A stretch of DNA of 64,000 nucleotides from Plantago ovata (GCA_028274465.1 CM051456.1:1117545-1181544), one strand, 5' to 3'; shown: positions 1-13,599, numbered from the stretch's first letter. The notes: a model not told the origin generated them from the letters alone. Program-made: numbers and translations.

Positions 1-3000
1 ATTGCAAATTCTCAAACCGCTGGTTCCAAACCTAATGCAATGAAATAGTGGAGTAACTCACTTTCAAATATTTTACTACGATGTAATTTATGGTCCCGTG
101 TTTTTGCGTACATTTCACATTTTAAATGTCAAATACGAGTTCAATCACGAATATGAAATAGAGACCATTGCTCATAGTTTTCAGAAATAAAACGTGAACA
201 CCCATTCGAGGATAACGCTCTACCTTCATATCACGCCTATTAGAGGAGTAGCATCTTATTTCCAAGTTTTTCCTCAACGCCTATTAGAAACTATTCAAGA
301 ATTTTACCCTCCGCCACTTTCATTGGGTGCCTTTACCTAGGTCAATAATTTGATTGTATAACTATGATGCATGGGACCAATTTGAGTATCATCATAGCCT
401 CTATGCCATAAATTTCTGCTCAAATGACTCTATTATTTCATGAAATGGAAAAAGATAGTCATGATATGTGTTTTGTTCCATAACATAATTAGCTAGATGG
501 ACCCTTTAATTTGTTCATCTCCAACACTTTTATTTTCCAATAATATTGATAGCATGTCACACACACTTTTTGTTCCCAACTCCGGTTTTCCATGTTATGT
601 TAGTACCTAGTCTCTTTCTTATGAGTTGTTACATATCTAACTCACTTAAGACAACTGTTATTTTTTGTTTTTGTGTTCTATCATTTTGACAACAAGTACA
701 ATGTTACATGTGCTTAGTTATTAACCTAAACATTGTCTCAATGAAATGTCAATGCATACTACTAGTTTAATAGTGAGCCATACACTAAGTTGCTTACTTA
801 GCCCTAGTTGAGAATTCGCATGATGGTGCTATTTCATCCATTCGATCAAATCAACTCATTATCATATAGCCTAACGAATAATATCACAATAGAGAGATTT
901 AACTAGACCTTATATGGAACGTATAAATTATTGACAATAGATCAATCATATATTTTGCTGAGAATCTCTTGTCTTAGGACAATATTTTCATCTTGCAAAG
1001 AATTTTATAACCTCCAACTCTCCAATCTTCACTTTTGTAAAACAACAATTATTGATAAGATTTACATCAGCAGCCCCTGGCCACTTTTTTCTCCGCAGAT
1101 ATGGCCCTAACTTTGATGACCTTTTATCCAAATGACAAAACAGTACTACCAATTTCATGACACTCAAGTGCAACCACAAAGTCTTGACAGGGGTAATTTT
1201 GACTTTTCCATTTAAAAAGGTAACTGTACAGTCTGTACAGCCCAAGGTCCAACCCACGCGCACTGTACATTCTGTCTGAGATTAAGAAGTAAATTTATTA
1301 CTGAGGTTAACAGATGAAAAAGTAAAATGGTAAAATAAGCAAACGAATGTTATTAATTTGTCACAAATTTGGTATCTAATCAGACCGTACGTCATCACTA
1401 GTAGAATAGAAATACAGTAGTATATACTACAGTATCCAATGGAAGTTCTGTACACGGTATTCTCACGTGCCATCATCATTTACATTTTAGTAGTATTTTA
1501 ATTTTTACCTATGGTAAAAATATTTTTGAATTGCGAAATACATTAGCTTTGCCTCACATTAGGGTAACTAACTTAAATGTAGGAGAAGTAATAATACGCT
1601 TTTATGAACTCAGTTTCGATCTAAATTTACATTATCAAGTACTATCGGTCCAGAACACTTTATTAGTATAACGTACTTCCTATACTACCTATAAATCAAA
1701 ATTGATTTCGCTCATAGTACACATTATTTGAGAAATTTAGGCTTGTATCAGTGTATGTTATGTAAAGTATCATCTCCAACTACAAAATCTTTAAGAACTG
1801 GTTCATCCCATTTCTTACAATCTCAAGTTAATATTGAGCCTTGAACAGTTTTAGTTCCACTTTGTATGTTTTGAACCGCCTCTTTTTAATCACGTGTTAA
1901 CCTGTAATATAATCGACTCCTAAATTAAGTATACCACCTGAGTAACTGATCAATTTTCATTTTCATGTACAAGTATTGGCGTACGATGTACGGACTAGCT
2001 TAAGGAGAAGCCAACCAACTTGTTACTAAGATTGAGCATCTCTCAATTCCCCTGGACATTTTGTGGCACTAAACCCCCACGCATTATCCACGCAAAGATA
2101 ATTAATGTGTGATTTGTAGATTGAAGTACAGTACCCAACTGCAATAAGTAACAATATCTTCAAATAAAAGGCACATGAAAGACAATTATGTATTTTTTAA
2201 AGTTCAACAGTTTTATTATCGGAAAAAAAAAAACGAATCGGACAAAAATAAACGAATGTAACTTTGATTTTGTTTAAGAAAGAAAATCATCCGCCACTAT
2301 CTATTTAAATTTATTACCACCATTTCAGCCCAGGATGAAAGGGTCCAAAGGGATTTCCGGTACCGTCCCTGAATTTAACTGTCATATGACTCATATCACA
2401 TGAAACTCCCTCTTTTATCTTTTACTACTAATCCATTATTGTAATTTCAACATCTGATATCTTGCTTGTTGGAAAGCTCAATTTACGAATCGAATTGATT
2501 AACGCATCTGAAAAGGACGATTCAATGAGGGCCATAATAAACTTAATAGTAACAAATTGCATTTTTAAAGTTTAGTGAAGTACTGGTATATTTTTATTAA
2601 AAATAATTTGATCGTCAATAAATAAGGTAATTTAAAGTAATGTGTACTTCTCGGTCAGGCGAAAATACTTTTTAACCTTACAAATTTATTGTAGCTTTAA
2701 ATTAGCATAGTACGTACATCAATTATACACAATATTCACCTTTAGTCAACGTGATTAATTACTCGAACCATTCACGCCACATGTTACACTACAATTTGAT
2801 CTTGAACCTTATAATAAATCCATTTGAGGCCATGGGAAATCGAACGGACCCAAGTCATGTCCGATTCAAACTCAAATCAGGACATGACTCAATCACCATG
2901 ATATAAATTCAATTCTTTCAAAAGTTAAAAGTTCAAACTTTTGAAAAATGTGGAATCTAATCATTTATATTAGTTATCCGATAATTTTATTAAAAAATAT

Positions 3001-3649
3001 TTGAACAGATTTGAAATTATTAAATATTTCTTCCGATAAGTGTTTAGTGTTTGTGTTCATACACTTATTTTTCTAATATAAATAATGTTGAGAACCCACA
3101 TATGTTATTAGGTTAAACCCCACACACTCATATGAATCATTAGGTTTTTTTTTTTTTAGTAGAAAGCAAACTTATATTAACTCGAAGATGAAACAGTACA
3201 ATTCGTATGAATCATTAGGTTAAATGCAAGACTGATATGAATCATGTGCTAACATGCAAACCAATGAGTTTATTTACCCCCAGTCCAGTATTGACCCATA
3301 TTTCTTAAAAAGGAGCCCCAATTTGATATCACACTCTAAGCAGTCCACAAATAGGCTAAAATAGGGTGTATTTTAGGCATTTTATATGGCAAGGGGTCCA
3401 AATCCCACTCTGACAATGAACAAAATTCACAACAGACCACCCAGACGTTTGCAGGTATGGGCCCCGGTAGAACCCAGTGGGCATCAGTTGATGATGAATG
3501 GGCAACCGATAATTAACTCATTAAATAAGTTAATTAATACAAATGTTAGAATGTAATTAACTCATTAAACTATTAAATATCCCAAAAATAAAGTTAACAG
3601 AGTTGTTAGCATTTATACAATTATAATTAGTAAGAAAACATGTTGCCCA
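1..3649. other. Gene-free AT-rich intergenic stretch
   Basis: I see no supported gene here. Open frames are short, lack domains and have no plausible splice partners. There are short A or T runs (for example near 2221 and 3145) and a short motif, TATGAATCATTAGGTT, repeated near 3130 and 3207. Nothing shows terminal repeats or target duplications that I could delimit. Confidence 0.6.
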
Positions 3650-4041
3650 TCGGGCCGTGGTGGGTGGCGGTGGTTCTGGGGCGGTGCAAATGAAGGGAAA
3701 CAGATATGCGTCGGACGTGGTGGTGGTGGTCAACAACTTATGGGATGGTGAAGGCGGCATGGTGGAGTGATCAGTGATGGGAGAGAAGATTTTGGTGGTG
3801 GAAGCCGCAGATCAGTGGTGATTGAAGGCGAAATCGGTGATGACAGAATAGATCTTGAATCTTGGTGGTGGACGACGGTGGTCGGTGGTGGTGGAAGCCG
3901 CAGATGGGTGGTGGTTGGAGGCGAAATTGGTGATGACAGAGTAGATCTCGAATCTTGGTGGTGGTGGACAACGGTGGTCGGAGGTGGTGGAAGGCGGTGG
4001 TCGGTGGTGGACGACGGTGGTCGGTGGTGGTGGAAGTCAAT
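3650..4041. repeat. GGT/TGG-rich minisatellite with a 93-bp period
   Basis: The stretch is dominated by GGTGGT and GGTGGTGG runs. A longer unit containing GAAGCCGCAGAT and GTGATGACAGA is present twice, starting at about 3801 and 3894 (period 93 bp), and then decays into shorter GGTGG units. Both strands give open frames only because of the low-complexity composition (Trp/Gly/Val-rich on one strand, Pro/Thr/His-rich on the other), so I do not call a gene. It ends about 600 bp upstream of the PINOID-type start codon. Confidence 0.75.
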
Positions 4042-4293
4042 AGGTTATAAGATTAATGGTGGTTTTAGAGTGATGAGAAGAAGGAAGAAGATAGAAGAGA
4101 TAGATAGTAAAGGAAAAGAGAGAGAAAAAGACAGACTACTTGTATATACTTTTCAGTCCTATTAGTAACTTCTAAACCACTCCAAATGAAACAAACAAAT
4201 ATGCAAATATGGATATCTTATTAAAGTTTTTGAGCTGATAGTGGACTGGGGTGCTAACTTATCGCAAACCAATCGAACCAAATTAAATTAAAT

Positions 4294-4299
4294 GAGACA
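4294..4299 (-). promoter_or_regulatory. Possible auxin response element (TGTCTC on the minus strand)
   Basis: GAGACA on the plus strand is the complement of the classical TGTCTC auxin response core. It lies about 345 bp upstream of the start codon of the PINOID-type kinase, a gene class known to respond to auxin. A six-base match is expected often by chance and there is no second copy nearby, so this is only suggestive. Confidence 0.2.
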
Positions 4300-4640
4300 A
4301 ATACAGAAACATAGACATTTCCCTCCGTAACCAACTGATGAAATCCTTACTTTGTCTAAACTTTAGAGTTTCGGTAGGAAAGAAAAAACATGGACTAACC
4401 GATCGATAATGAAAAAAGACCAGTATGCCCCTGATACTTGGAGATGAATCTTATTATTACAGTATTACAGTAGTAGAAGTAGTTTTATTAAATATTGTTG
4501 GTTGGATAGATATAGTCCGTACGATTAGTAGCTTAAATACCCTCCAACGACCCTTTTCTTCCCCAATTAAGTCTTCCTCTTCTCCTTCCATATCTCCATT
4601 TTCTTCTTCTCTGAAAACCCAAAAAAAATAAAAAAATAAA

Positions 4641-6704
4641 ATGCTGTACGAGTCATTCAGAAACTCCGATTCAATGAGCAGCGAAACAACAACCACGACG
4701 ACGACACTGTCCCAGTCCACCTCCTTGAGCCGCCTCTCGTTCTCCCTCCCACCCACCTCCTCCCCTCCCACACACCTCCTCCGGCCCCACCGCTCCTCCG
4801 ACTCCTCCTTCCAGTCCCTCTCCTCCCGCAACAACCTCACCTTCCGCGACTTCACCCTCGTCCGCCAAATCGGCTCCGGCGACATTGGCCGCGTCTACCT
4901 CTGCAAACTCAGAGGAAACAACAACAACAACAACAACGAGCTAATGTACGCCATGAAAGTGGTTGACAGCGAGGTGCTGAAGATGAAGAAGAAGACCGAG
5001 AGAGCCGAGACCGAGAGGCGGATTATGAGGATGCTTGATCATCCGTTTCTGCCCAACTTGTATGCCGAGTTTGAAGCTTCCCAGTTTAGCTGTGTTGTTA
5101 TGGAGTATTGCTCTGGTGGTGATTTGCATTCGCTCAGATATCGCCAGCCCAATAAGTGCTTCTCCATTTCCTCCGCAAGGTACTATTAATTCTCGTCTCA
5201 TTATTTTGTTCTCGTCTTTTTTCAACATTTATTTGTTTGTTTCACCCGGAGGATTCATTACTTATTAATTCTCCATGTTAGTCAGTATTGTTATACCCAG
5301 ATTATAAATTACTAAAGGTTTAGCTTAAGTTGTTTTATTACTTTGTTTTTTTATGTTAATTGGTGTAACTTATCCAAAATTTGAGGGCAGAAAAGAAATT
5401 AAGCGATCTTGAATTGAATTGATTGGAAGAGCATGTGAATTTGGTGATGTTATTTTGGAATTTAGGGATGGGTTATTATCAACTGAAAAGGGACCATTGA
5501 AGCAACTGCTTTTTTCACCAACTGTAATGTGTCTCTCTCTTTTTCTGCTACAATTAAAGAGATACAACAGCTTTTTTCCAATTTCAAAGTGATTATTTTT
5601 CCAATTGGTAAAAATTGAGTTTTTATTCATTTAAAAAAAATATGAGATTAAATTCCATTAAATGATGCTATGCCATTTCTAGGTTTATCGTGTTAGAGTA
5701 CACTTTTAGAGCCCTGTAACGAAAACTACCAAATCGGGCTCTATGGCCTTTATTTTCACCACTACAACAAGCAAGCAATCAACTCAGTTTTTTTCTTCTT
5801 CTTTGATTTTCCCAATCATGTTTCCCATCTCACTAACACCAAGTAGTTAATTTACTACAATTGGGGCTCCTAAAATTAGTCCTTTTTTTATTTAATCAAG
5901 TAAATTGCTCATGGGTCCTTTTTGAATTATTATTTGTCCAGGTTTTATGCAGCTGAGGTTTTGGTAGCTCTAGAATACTTGCACATGTTGGGAATAATAT
6001 ACAGAGACTTGAAGCCGGAAAACGTCTTGGTTCGATCGGATGGTCACATTATGCTCACTGACTTTGACCTCTCATTGTGCTCCGATTCGATCGCAGCCGT
6101 GGAATCCGATGACTTTATGAACGACCCGATATCATCCCCTCGTGCGGGTTCGAGATCGCTCACCCCGTTTTCGTGCATTTCGACCCGGCTGTTCCGGTCC
6201 AAGAAAATTCAAACCGTCGCGTCTAACCGTATGTTTGTGGCCGAGCCGGTTTCTGCCCGGTCGTGTTCGTTTGTTGGGACCCATGAGTACGTGGCCCCCG
6301 AGGTGGCGTCGTACAGGTCCCACGGAAATGCGGTGGATTGGTGGGCGTTTGGGATCTTTATTTACGAGATGATTTACGGACGGACTCCATTTGCGGGTGC
6401 CACAAATGAGGCTACATTGCGTAACATTGCGAAAACGCCTTTGAAGTTTCCTAATGACGGCCCGTGTAGTACGAGTGAGATGCACGCGCGGGACTTGATA
6501 TCCGGGTTGTTGAACAAGGATCCCACTAAGAGACTAGGGTGCAAGAGGGGTGCGGCTGATGTGAAGACCCACCCCTTCTTCAAGGGCTTGAACTTCGCTT
6601 TGATACGGTCAGTTACGCCCCCGGCTGTGGCTGGTTTACGAAGACACAAGATGATGCCTGTGCAGTTGCATAAGCAGCACTCGTCGCCCTTCGGTGTATT
6701 CTGA
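4641..6704 (+). CDS. PID: PINOID-type AGC (AGCVIII) serine/threonine protein kinase, two exons
   Basis: Exon 1 is 4641-5179 and exon 2 is 5942-6704. The GT..AG intron (5180-5941) splits an Arg codon, and the product is 433 aa (Arabidopsis PID is about 438). The N-terminus (MLYES..., SLSRLSFS, LRPHRSSD) matches PID rather than the WAG or D6PK relatives. Visible kinase parts are the Gly loop at about 77-84 (IGSGDIGRV), the ATP lysine K106, catalytic YRDLKPEN with D202, the AGCVIII hallmark DFD at 220-222 in place of DFG, a basic insertion, the activation segment ARSCSFVGTHEYVAPE with the PDK1-type serine site, and a C-terminal FGVF resembling the PDK1-docking FxxF. A run of seven Asn (93-99) follows the Gly loop. 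PID phosphorylates PIN auxin efflux carriers at the plasma membrane and sets their polarity. Reading frame and splice sites look intact. Confidence 0.95.
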
Positions 6705-8699
6705 TGCCTGTGTGCCACGTGGCGATTTTGGATAGGAGACATGACTTAGGTAGATGAGCTGGTTTAGGTTGAAGAAGTGATGAAACATGTATAGTTAGGA
6801 GAGGCTAATTATGGGTGTTAATTAAGGTGATGTTGTTGTCTAATCATAATTCAAAACTTGAAGATCATCTTGGTAGCTAGCTAGCTAGTATGAGCATGAG
6901 ATGTTAATCAATTTAGTTGGAAATGTTGACTTTGTGAGATGCATGTACATAAAGTTCAACTACTAGGGAATAGGAGAAGGAATATGTATTATGACATGTA
7001 GAGTTGTAATTGTCTATGATTTGATGAAAACATCATCTTATGTTATTGAATTTTAGTTATCCATGTCTTTTTTAATAGTTATACAAATTTAGTGCGATAA
7101 CCACTAACTGGTTGTCTCGATTAATATGTATCGTGTCGTTTGAACTTTGATCGGGTTCTAGATAACTGGTCATTAATGTGTAACATGGAGTGGTTATAAC
7201 TTGTAAGCTACATGGATGACTTTTATACTACGTACATGCCATTGGTGTAATGAATCAAATAGTTACGGAGGAAAAGACTGTTAAAGACTTGGACTAGCAA
7301 CTTTTGAGTGGTTTGTTTTGTGGGTTAACTACTTAACTGTTAGTGTAACAAAATGCTATGCCTATATTGTAGAGTAGCAGATAAGTTAAGGGGGTGAAAA
7401 GGGTGAAAATTGATGAGCAAGTCTGAAAAAAGTTGGAGAGAAAATCTGCCCAAAATCAAGCAGCTTTTTGTCCAGATATTGATGTTTGCTAATGTCATTT
7501 CATCCATATAGCTACTAGCAGCAGGCACACATCCTTATAACTTAAAAGGACAAATTGTGATGCAACCCAAAAAGAAAAGGAATAGTTTTTTAATTGTTCC
7601 ATACTTTACACCTATGCTCTTATTAGTCTTAACCACTGTTTGCTTCATGACTTTTGGATGAAAACATAGAGAACAAATGAGGAAAAGTTTGAAAAGGGTT
7701 TCTTCATGAATTGAGTGATCCATGTAACAACAACAATACTACTCCATGACCATGTATTGAGAATATGATCAAAATGAGAATCATGTGATCAAAACCAATT
7801 GTTTAGCGCGTTCAACCTTACAAATAGAATTTTAATATAGATGATCTATTTTGATGATGTTGGGCGTCACTATAATTAAAATATAGTACGTAGTACTTTG
7901 GACTATGTGAATATATATACAATTTTACGCGTTGAAATCCTAATCGAACTTTAACTTTGTAAAATGGTCATGCTTAGTTTATACTATAATTTATAAAGTT
8001 TGAAACTTGTAACACCAACATCGAGTATATGATTGAAATGAGAATCATATAATAAATACACTGGTTTAGCACGTTTCATTCTTATAAACATAATCACAAC
8101 ATATCAATTACGTGAAGATATGATTTTACACGGTAAAACCGTCGTCGAACCTTATCTTTAAAAGATGGATGAACATAGACCAAAACTTTAATCATGTATG
8201 ACCATAATGCCATTGAATTCAAATATGATTGAATATTTGAAGGAGAAGAACACAAAGAAGAGGAAAAAGGTGAGTTGAAAATAAGCCAAAAATAGGATAA
8301 ATGTTGATGCCAATTAGCCAAGTGTTGATTCTGTTTCTAGTAAGTTAAAGGAGGTGATGGCTAAAATACGCCTGGGAGACAGTGGGAATCAGGATCCATG
8401 TGGAACGTTTGGATCATGTTTGTAAGCAACAACGACTTACTTGAACTTATATAATATTCAATGTGCACCATTAATAATGTTGCCTTGAATTCAAGTTCGA
8501 TTTTAATCACAAAAATTAAGATTTTAAAAAAATATTTTACCTATGATACGTATTATTTTTTCAAATAGTTTGAAGGTAGTCTACAATTAAGGTTAAAATA
8601 CAATTTGATAAATCAAATGACACATTATTAACGTCGCCGATAGAGCTATCAAATATTTTGTTGCAACTCTACCTCCGTATAGATAGTTCTCACTTATAC
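6705..8699. other. PINOID 3' flank and intergenic DNA
   Basis: The 3' untranslated region of the kinase probably extends to about 7050 (AT-rich, with AATTTTAG/TTATTG-type polyadenylation context). Beyond it I see no gene, only AT-rich spacer and the diverged tandem duplication listed separately. Confidence 0.5.
7758..8190. repeat. Diverged tandem duplication, period about 263 bp
   Basis: Two copies start with GAGAATATGATCAAAATGAG (about 7760) and GAGTATATGATTGAAATGAG (about 8023). Both continue with AGAATCAT, a TTTAGC(G/A)CG(T)TT segment, and later a TTTTACGCG/TTTTACACG segment followed by TCGAAC. The divergence suggests an old duplication. No protein is encoded. Confidence 0.6.
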
Positions 8700-9010
8700 A
8701 TTTTGTGACGAAAAAGGGAGGAGGCTCCTATCTAAAAGGTCGATGCAAGAGATCAAACCAGAAAGCGATCCTCCTTCGGAGCAGGAAGAGGTCTTATAGA
8801 TCCTTTCTTTCGCTATCTCTCAAGGTCTTAGTGAACCCAATCGAAGGGTTCTTTCTTTAGGATTCGTTTACCAAGGAAAGGTCTTAGCTTTGGCCCGAAT
8901 GCACAAAATCCGTCCAACATGCCCGAATGATCTAAGATTTACTTGGGGCTAGGCAGTAGGCAGTCATAGAAAATCACTTAAGTAATTGTGGGACAGTCTC
9001 GGGCGGGAGA
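8700..9010. other. Possible organelle-derived (mitochondrial-like) insertion
   Basis: This stretch is clearly more GC-rich than its AT-rich surroundings. It has the texture of plant mitochondrial intergenic DNA (TTTCTTTCGCTATCTCTCAA, GGTTCTTTCTTTAGGATTCG, and GGCAGTAGGCAGT at the end). It encodes no recognisable product. The call rests on composition and general resemblance only; a transposon fragment is an alternative. Confidence 0.35.
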
Positions 9011-9525
9011 AATAGACACTGAGTTACTCCATCCGGTTACATAGTGTATTGCCCATATTTGTTTAATTTATTCCTTTTTGCTTTTTATGCATGTAACTTT
9101 ATTACATCCACCGTATCTCAGTCATGGATCTGTTTGTAAGTACAACGAATTTTGTTTTAAAGCTTTGAGATCTTGGAGTATAAAGAAATGAAGTTCTAGA
9201 AGCTATGGGAGTATACTATATACTTTATCGTTAGTATAATAATATGATTCAAAGTATGTTATTTTATGGGTTCGTAGATAATAATTGTTCCTAGCAATTG
9301 GGCAGGACCTAGTTCGTGATATTATATCCGAATACGTATGCTAAAAAGCTACTCTATCTTATTAAAATGCACAATTAAATTGGAAACTTCCATAATGGTA
9401 TCATGTTCAACACACTTCAATAATAATAAAAAAAAACTGAACAGTTTAGTTGTTTTTTATGAATCTATGTGTGAAGTTCATAGCGTATGTTTTCTAAATA
9501 TCGCATTTTAATACACTAATACACC

Positions 9526-10023
9526 CAGGGGCGGATCCAAAACTTTTGCTTAGTGGGGCAAATAAATGCAATATATATCTCATTGTTATCAAAATGAATA
9601 AATAATAATTTCTTAATTATTAGTAAAACAAAAATTTCCTAATATACATTGATTTTAGGGTTGATTTTAATAATTACATACTAAAATCATTAGTTTTTAA
9701 CCTATAAACATATCTAGATGGACCATTTTTACGGTAATTCTAATGAAAAATTATGTTTTTTCACTCCTCTAACTTAAATTATTGTTCAATTTGATATAAA
9801 TGCTTACTATTTTCATGTTTCAATTGTTTTTATAGTACTTAATAAATATAAAAATACATATTCTCATATATTATATAGGTGCAAGATAGATTTATAAAAT
9901 TAAGTGGGTGCAAAATATCTAATTTGGTGGGGGCAAAAAATAATTTCATAAAGGATATAATGGCAAAAATGAAAATTTGTGGGTGCAAGGGCACCCACAA
10001 GGAGTAAGCTAGATCCGCCACTG
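9526..10023. mobile_element. Non-autonomous hAT-type MITE with 8-bp target duplication
   Basis: The element begins CAGGGGCGGATCCA and ends TAGATCCGCCACTG, giving imperfect inverted termini of about 14 bp. It is flanked by the perfect 8-bp direct repeat AATACACC (9518-9525 and 10024-10031), the signature of hAT transposition. It is 498 bp long, AT-rich inside and has no transposase, so it must be mobilised in trans. GGGTGCAA/TTGCACCC-like subterminal motifs recur toward the right end. Confidence 0.88.
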
Positions 10024-10073
10024 AATACACCGGATGATGTGTATTGAAAATGAAATGCATACGAACGAGTATT

Positions 10074-10244
10074 AAGGCTCTGTTATCTTCGTATGAAAAC
10101 TCATTTATTTAAATTTGTTCAGTTATGTTCAGGTTTGGTTAGTTATATTTTATACTGCAAATAAATTCAGTTCAGTTCTGTTCAGATTCATTCAGTTCAG
10201 TTCAATTATGTTCAGTTCTGTTCATACGAAAATAACAGTTTCTA
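10074..10244. mobile_element. Short inverted-repeat element with TTCAGTTC core
   Basis: The termini share imperfect inverted repeats of about 24 bp centred on CTGTTAT(C/T)TTCGTATGAA. A 6-bp direct repeat AGTATT flanks both sides (10068-10073 and 10245-10250). The interior is a string of TTCAGTTC/GTTCAGTT words. Similar TTCAGTTC-rich segments recur near 46620-46780, 47510-47605 and 52460-52580, so this looks like a dispersed MITE family. The superfamily is uncertain. It sits only about 50 bp from the hAT-type MITE on its left. Confidence 0.6.
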
Positions 10245-10250
10245 AGTATT

Positions 10251-13200
10251 GATTTAGTACCTTTTAACCATATATTATTAGTAGTTCGTGATTTATGATA
10301 TTTGACAACGAATTTGTGGCAGTATATAAAAATGATTTGGGGTATGGTCTCGTCACTCATGCATGGAGACGGTCGTCATGGCCTCATGGGTGACAAAATC
10401 ACCCAATCAATAAATAAAAAACGTGAGGGAAGAAAAACAAAAAGGACAATCATAATGTAATATGGAAACCTATAGCTACGATTGTTAATGATGCTATATG
10501 AATAGTAGTAGTATTGAGTAAGGAAGTATGCTTTGAGACCGTATATATTTTTATACGTATTTTATTATCACATGTTTTCTAAAACATTGATATGTTTTTA
10601 TTACTTTTTCACAAATTTTATCTCAGATTTGTATTATTAATTATATATCTAATTCAGCGATGGCCGGCTTGGGTTTTGTGAGAGTTCGTTTTTGTTGTCA
10701 ATGGCAAGGGTTTGGGAGGGGTTGAGACAGTATAAGGTTATTTTAAAAGTTCGAGAAAAAGAGGAACAAAGTCTAAAAATTCGACAATAATACCTTTCAT
10801 AAATTTCTTTTTCAAATTTTAGGAGGGCAGACGCTCTCCAATCCAATTCAATGCCCACCCCTATGCGTGAGGTAATGCAACCCACGTAGTTGTTGGATTA
10901 TATACTTCGTACTTGTATATAATCAACTATTCTGATCAATAAAATCAACATATAGTATTTAAAATTAAATAAATTTGTAAATAATTTTAGGGTTTATAAA
11001 TTTTGTTATATACAGTAGAGTACTCAGTATATGATTAATGATACATGACAACACATGGAATGTCCATGTGCCCACCTGCCAACCAGGCAACCCCACCATC
11101 GGCCTATAACCAACTGTCCCCTCCCTGTCCCGGACTCTTGCCAACACGGCCCAACACAATCTGGCCCACTATTTAGCCCAATTGGCTTACTCTGCCCATG
11201 TGGCATGCATCTGCAACGTGGATTATAGGAGTTTTTTTCTTTTTTGCGCAATATAGAGTATAAAATCTTCCATCCAAACAAAATTCTCATTTTGGCATGC
11301 AATTTAAACAAAATTCTTAATTTGTCTCCTCAAGTGTTCTGTCTTGTGTATGTCCATATTTTCTCCTTTCTAACCCTTACCATTCCGTGAAGTAGTTTTA
11401 AATCGATTTATAAAGTGTAATTGTCATATATAAGATGATTGATCAGTGATGTCACACATAACACACTAAAATCGAAAGACGAATATAAAAAACAAAATGA
11501 ATATGCTGAATGTGATCGATATGAAAAAATAAATCTAAAGTAACTGTGGATTAGTTATGGATATTGAGAGGTACGATAAACTAAAGATAGAATTGACCTT
11601 TGTATTTCTAAACACATTTGTTCTTTTTAGTTGTACAAATATTGTTAACTGAAGTAGACAAATAAAATATAAAATCCTGTAAAAATCCAATTCGAAACAT
11701 GAAATGGGTTCAAGATATGATACACCATGTCCTTTACAAACAATCAAGGACTGGAAAACAGCAGAATAGTTTGCTGTGTGTTTCAATGAATTGAAGACAA
11801 AAAGTTGAAAAATGATCTCAATATAATATTATACTAATTAATAATTGAATTATTATACTACAATTATCCTAAGAAAAGATGCATCAACAATCATAGAAAA
11901 GGAGGATAAATTATTAGTTATACGACATGGCCAAATGGGTACCAAAAAAATTGTTTGTATTTTGTGGTCCACGAATTATTTGTTAGTTTAGCTAAGCATT
12001 CAATTATTTTTTGGACCAATAATAATTGATTTTGATCTAAAGTTCGTTAACTTTTTGTTAGGGGTAGAAAGTTGTTAGAGCTAAGGAATTGAGTGATAAT
12101 AAAAATAAATATGTAACAGTGAAACAAATTGTGTTTCAAAATTAGCTACATCGGCTAAAAAACATGATGCATGGTCTACGGAGGTCCAAAGAACTTTCTT
12201 ATGATGCGTGTATAGTAGATACTTATGTTGTACCGTATGTGTACATTATTTATACGGTACTTGTACTCGGATTAAATATAAAACTCGAATTACTTAGGAT
12301 GATGATTAGTCATTAGTTTGTGGTTTGAAATTTGGGTTGAAGTTGAGGACTTATTATTAAGCGCGGAAAGCAAATTAGAGGTGGAGGAAAGAGAAGGAAG
12401 GAAAAGTAGGTTGTCTATCACGTGAGGTGTACTCAATGCTTTGTAACTTGTGCCTAGTTTAGGTCCAGGCTTACGTGGTCTACCATCTACGACTAATAAT
12501 AATAAAGTAAGTTAGCTAGGTTAGGCTTTTCGGTTCCTTTTTCAGAAGATCATAAATGCCATTTCTTAGATTTCCCATTTTCCATTTCTTTGAATTCCAA
12601 ATCGTGTTTTTTACCTTAAGAAGTAGTACTCCAGAAAAGAGCAGAGCAGTGTAAATCTAATATTATACATAATTATGTTTTGTGTCGCATTGATTTTATG
12701 ACTTATAATTGATGATATTAATATAAAGAGTGTGGTGAAAAAAAAGTGACTAAAACTCGTTTTTTTTACCTTGGTCCGGGAACAATTAACATTTAGCACC
12801 ATATAATTATATATTCGACCGTGTAAGCATATTTTGAGCATACCTTGTATATAAAAGTTTTGCTGTGAATTGACCTCAAAATAGCTAGTAGCTCACATAC
12901 GTGCAAGAGCCTAAGAGTCGAGCTGATGGCATGCAATACTAGGAGATGTTTGAATAAGGAATACCCTCAACCTCAATCGAACGAGCAACGTTCTAAAACA
13001 GCAAGTTCAGAAGAAGGACGAAAGTCTTACAAGATCTTGCGACGGATGTGTTCGCAATGCTGCAACATTGCCTTAGTTTCGCTGCTGCAAAACCTTTTAC
13101 AAAAAGTTACATTGAGTTAGGAACCTTAACGCTGTAGTATTCATTTCATAATGCTGCAGCGATATTTATTTGACATCAATGTTGCAATATTCTATACATC

Positions 13201-13599
13201 AATGATGCAGCGAAGCCTTACAATAGCTTTCTAGTAAGTTTCTACAATATCAATGCTACAACGAGTAAGGAACATCGCTGCTTCAAGAGTTCCTTTTCTC
13301 AAAAGTTGAATTTTCAAGTGATTTTCGATATACGCTGACTCTTTAATTCAAATTTTAGCACAATGAAATTTTCACCCATGTTTATATAAATGAGTTAACT
13401 CATTCAAGTATTGATCAACTCAGTTATGCATTAATCACCCTTCACCACATGAAATGGAATTGATGCATATGTACTCATTCAGTGAGAAATGATAGCATCG
13501 GGATAGATAGCTTCCGCTATGAATCTTCCGTAGTGAAATACCTTCGGATATACTTGCCACGCGGTGAACGTGATGCCTTGAACCGGTCGGCGTTTTGTG
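10251..13599. other. Gene-free intergenic stretch
   Basis: I find no supported gene. Around 12950-13290 the words ATGCTGCA and CTGCAGCGA recur in a loose, decayed pattern. Open frames are short and unconvincing, including those near 10649-10885 and 11024-11311. No terminal repeats could be delimited. Confidence 0.5.

Noticed and set aside
3767-4165. 132-codon Trp/Gly/Val-rich open frame on the plus strand and a Thr/Pro/His-rich one on the minus strand
   Set aside because: Both come from the GGT-rich minisatellite. There is no domain and no codon signal outside the repeat.
4457-4885. 142-codon minus-strand frame rich in Glu/Arg
   Set aside because: It is antisense to the Ser/Pro-rich first exon and leader of the PINOID-type gene.
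6132-6742. Long frames antisense to or shifted within kinase exon 2
   Set aside because: They are shadows of the GC-rich kinase coding sequence.
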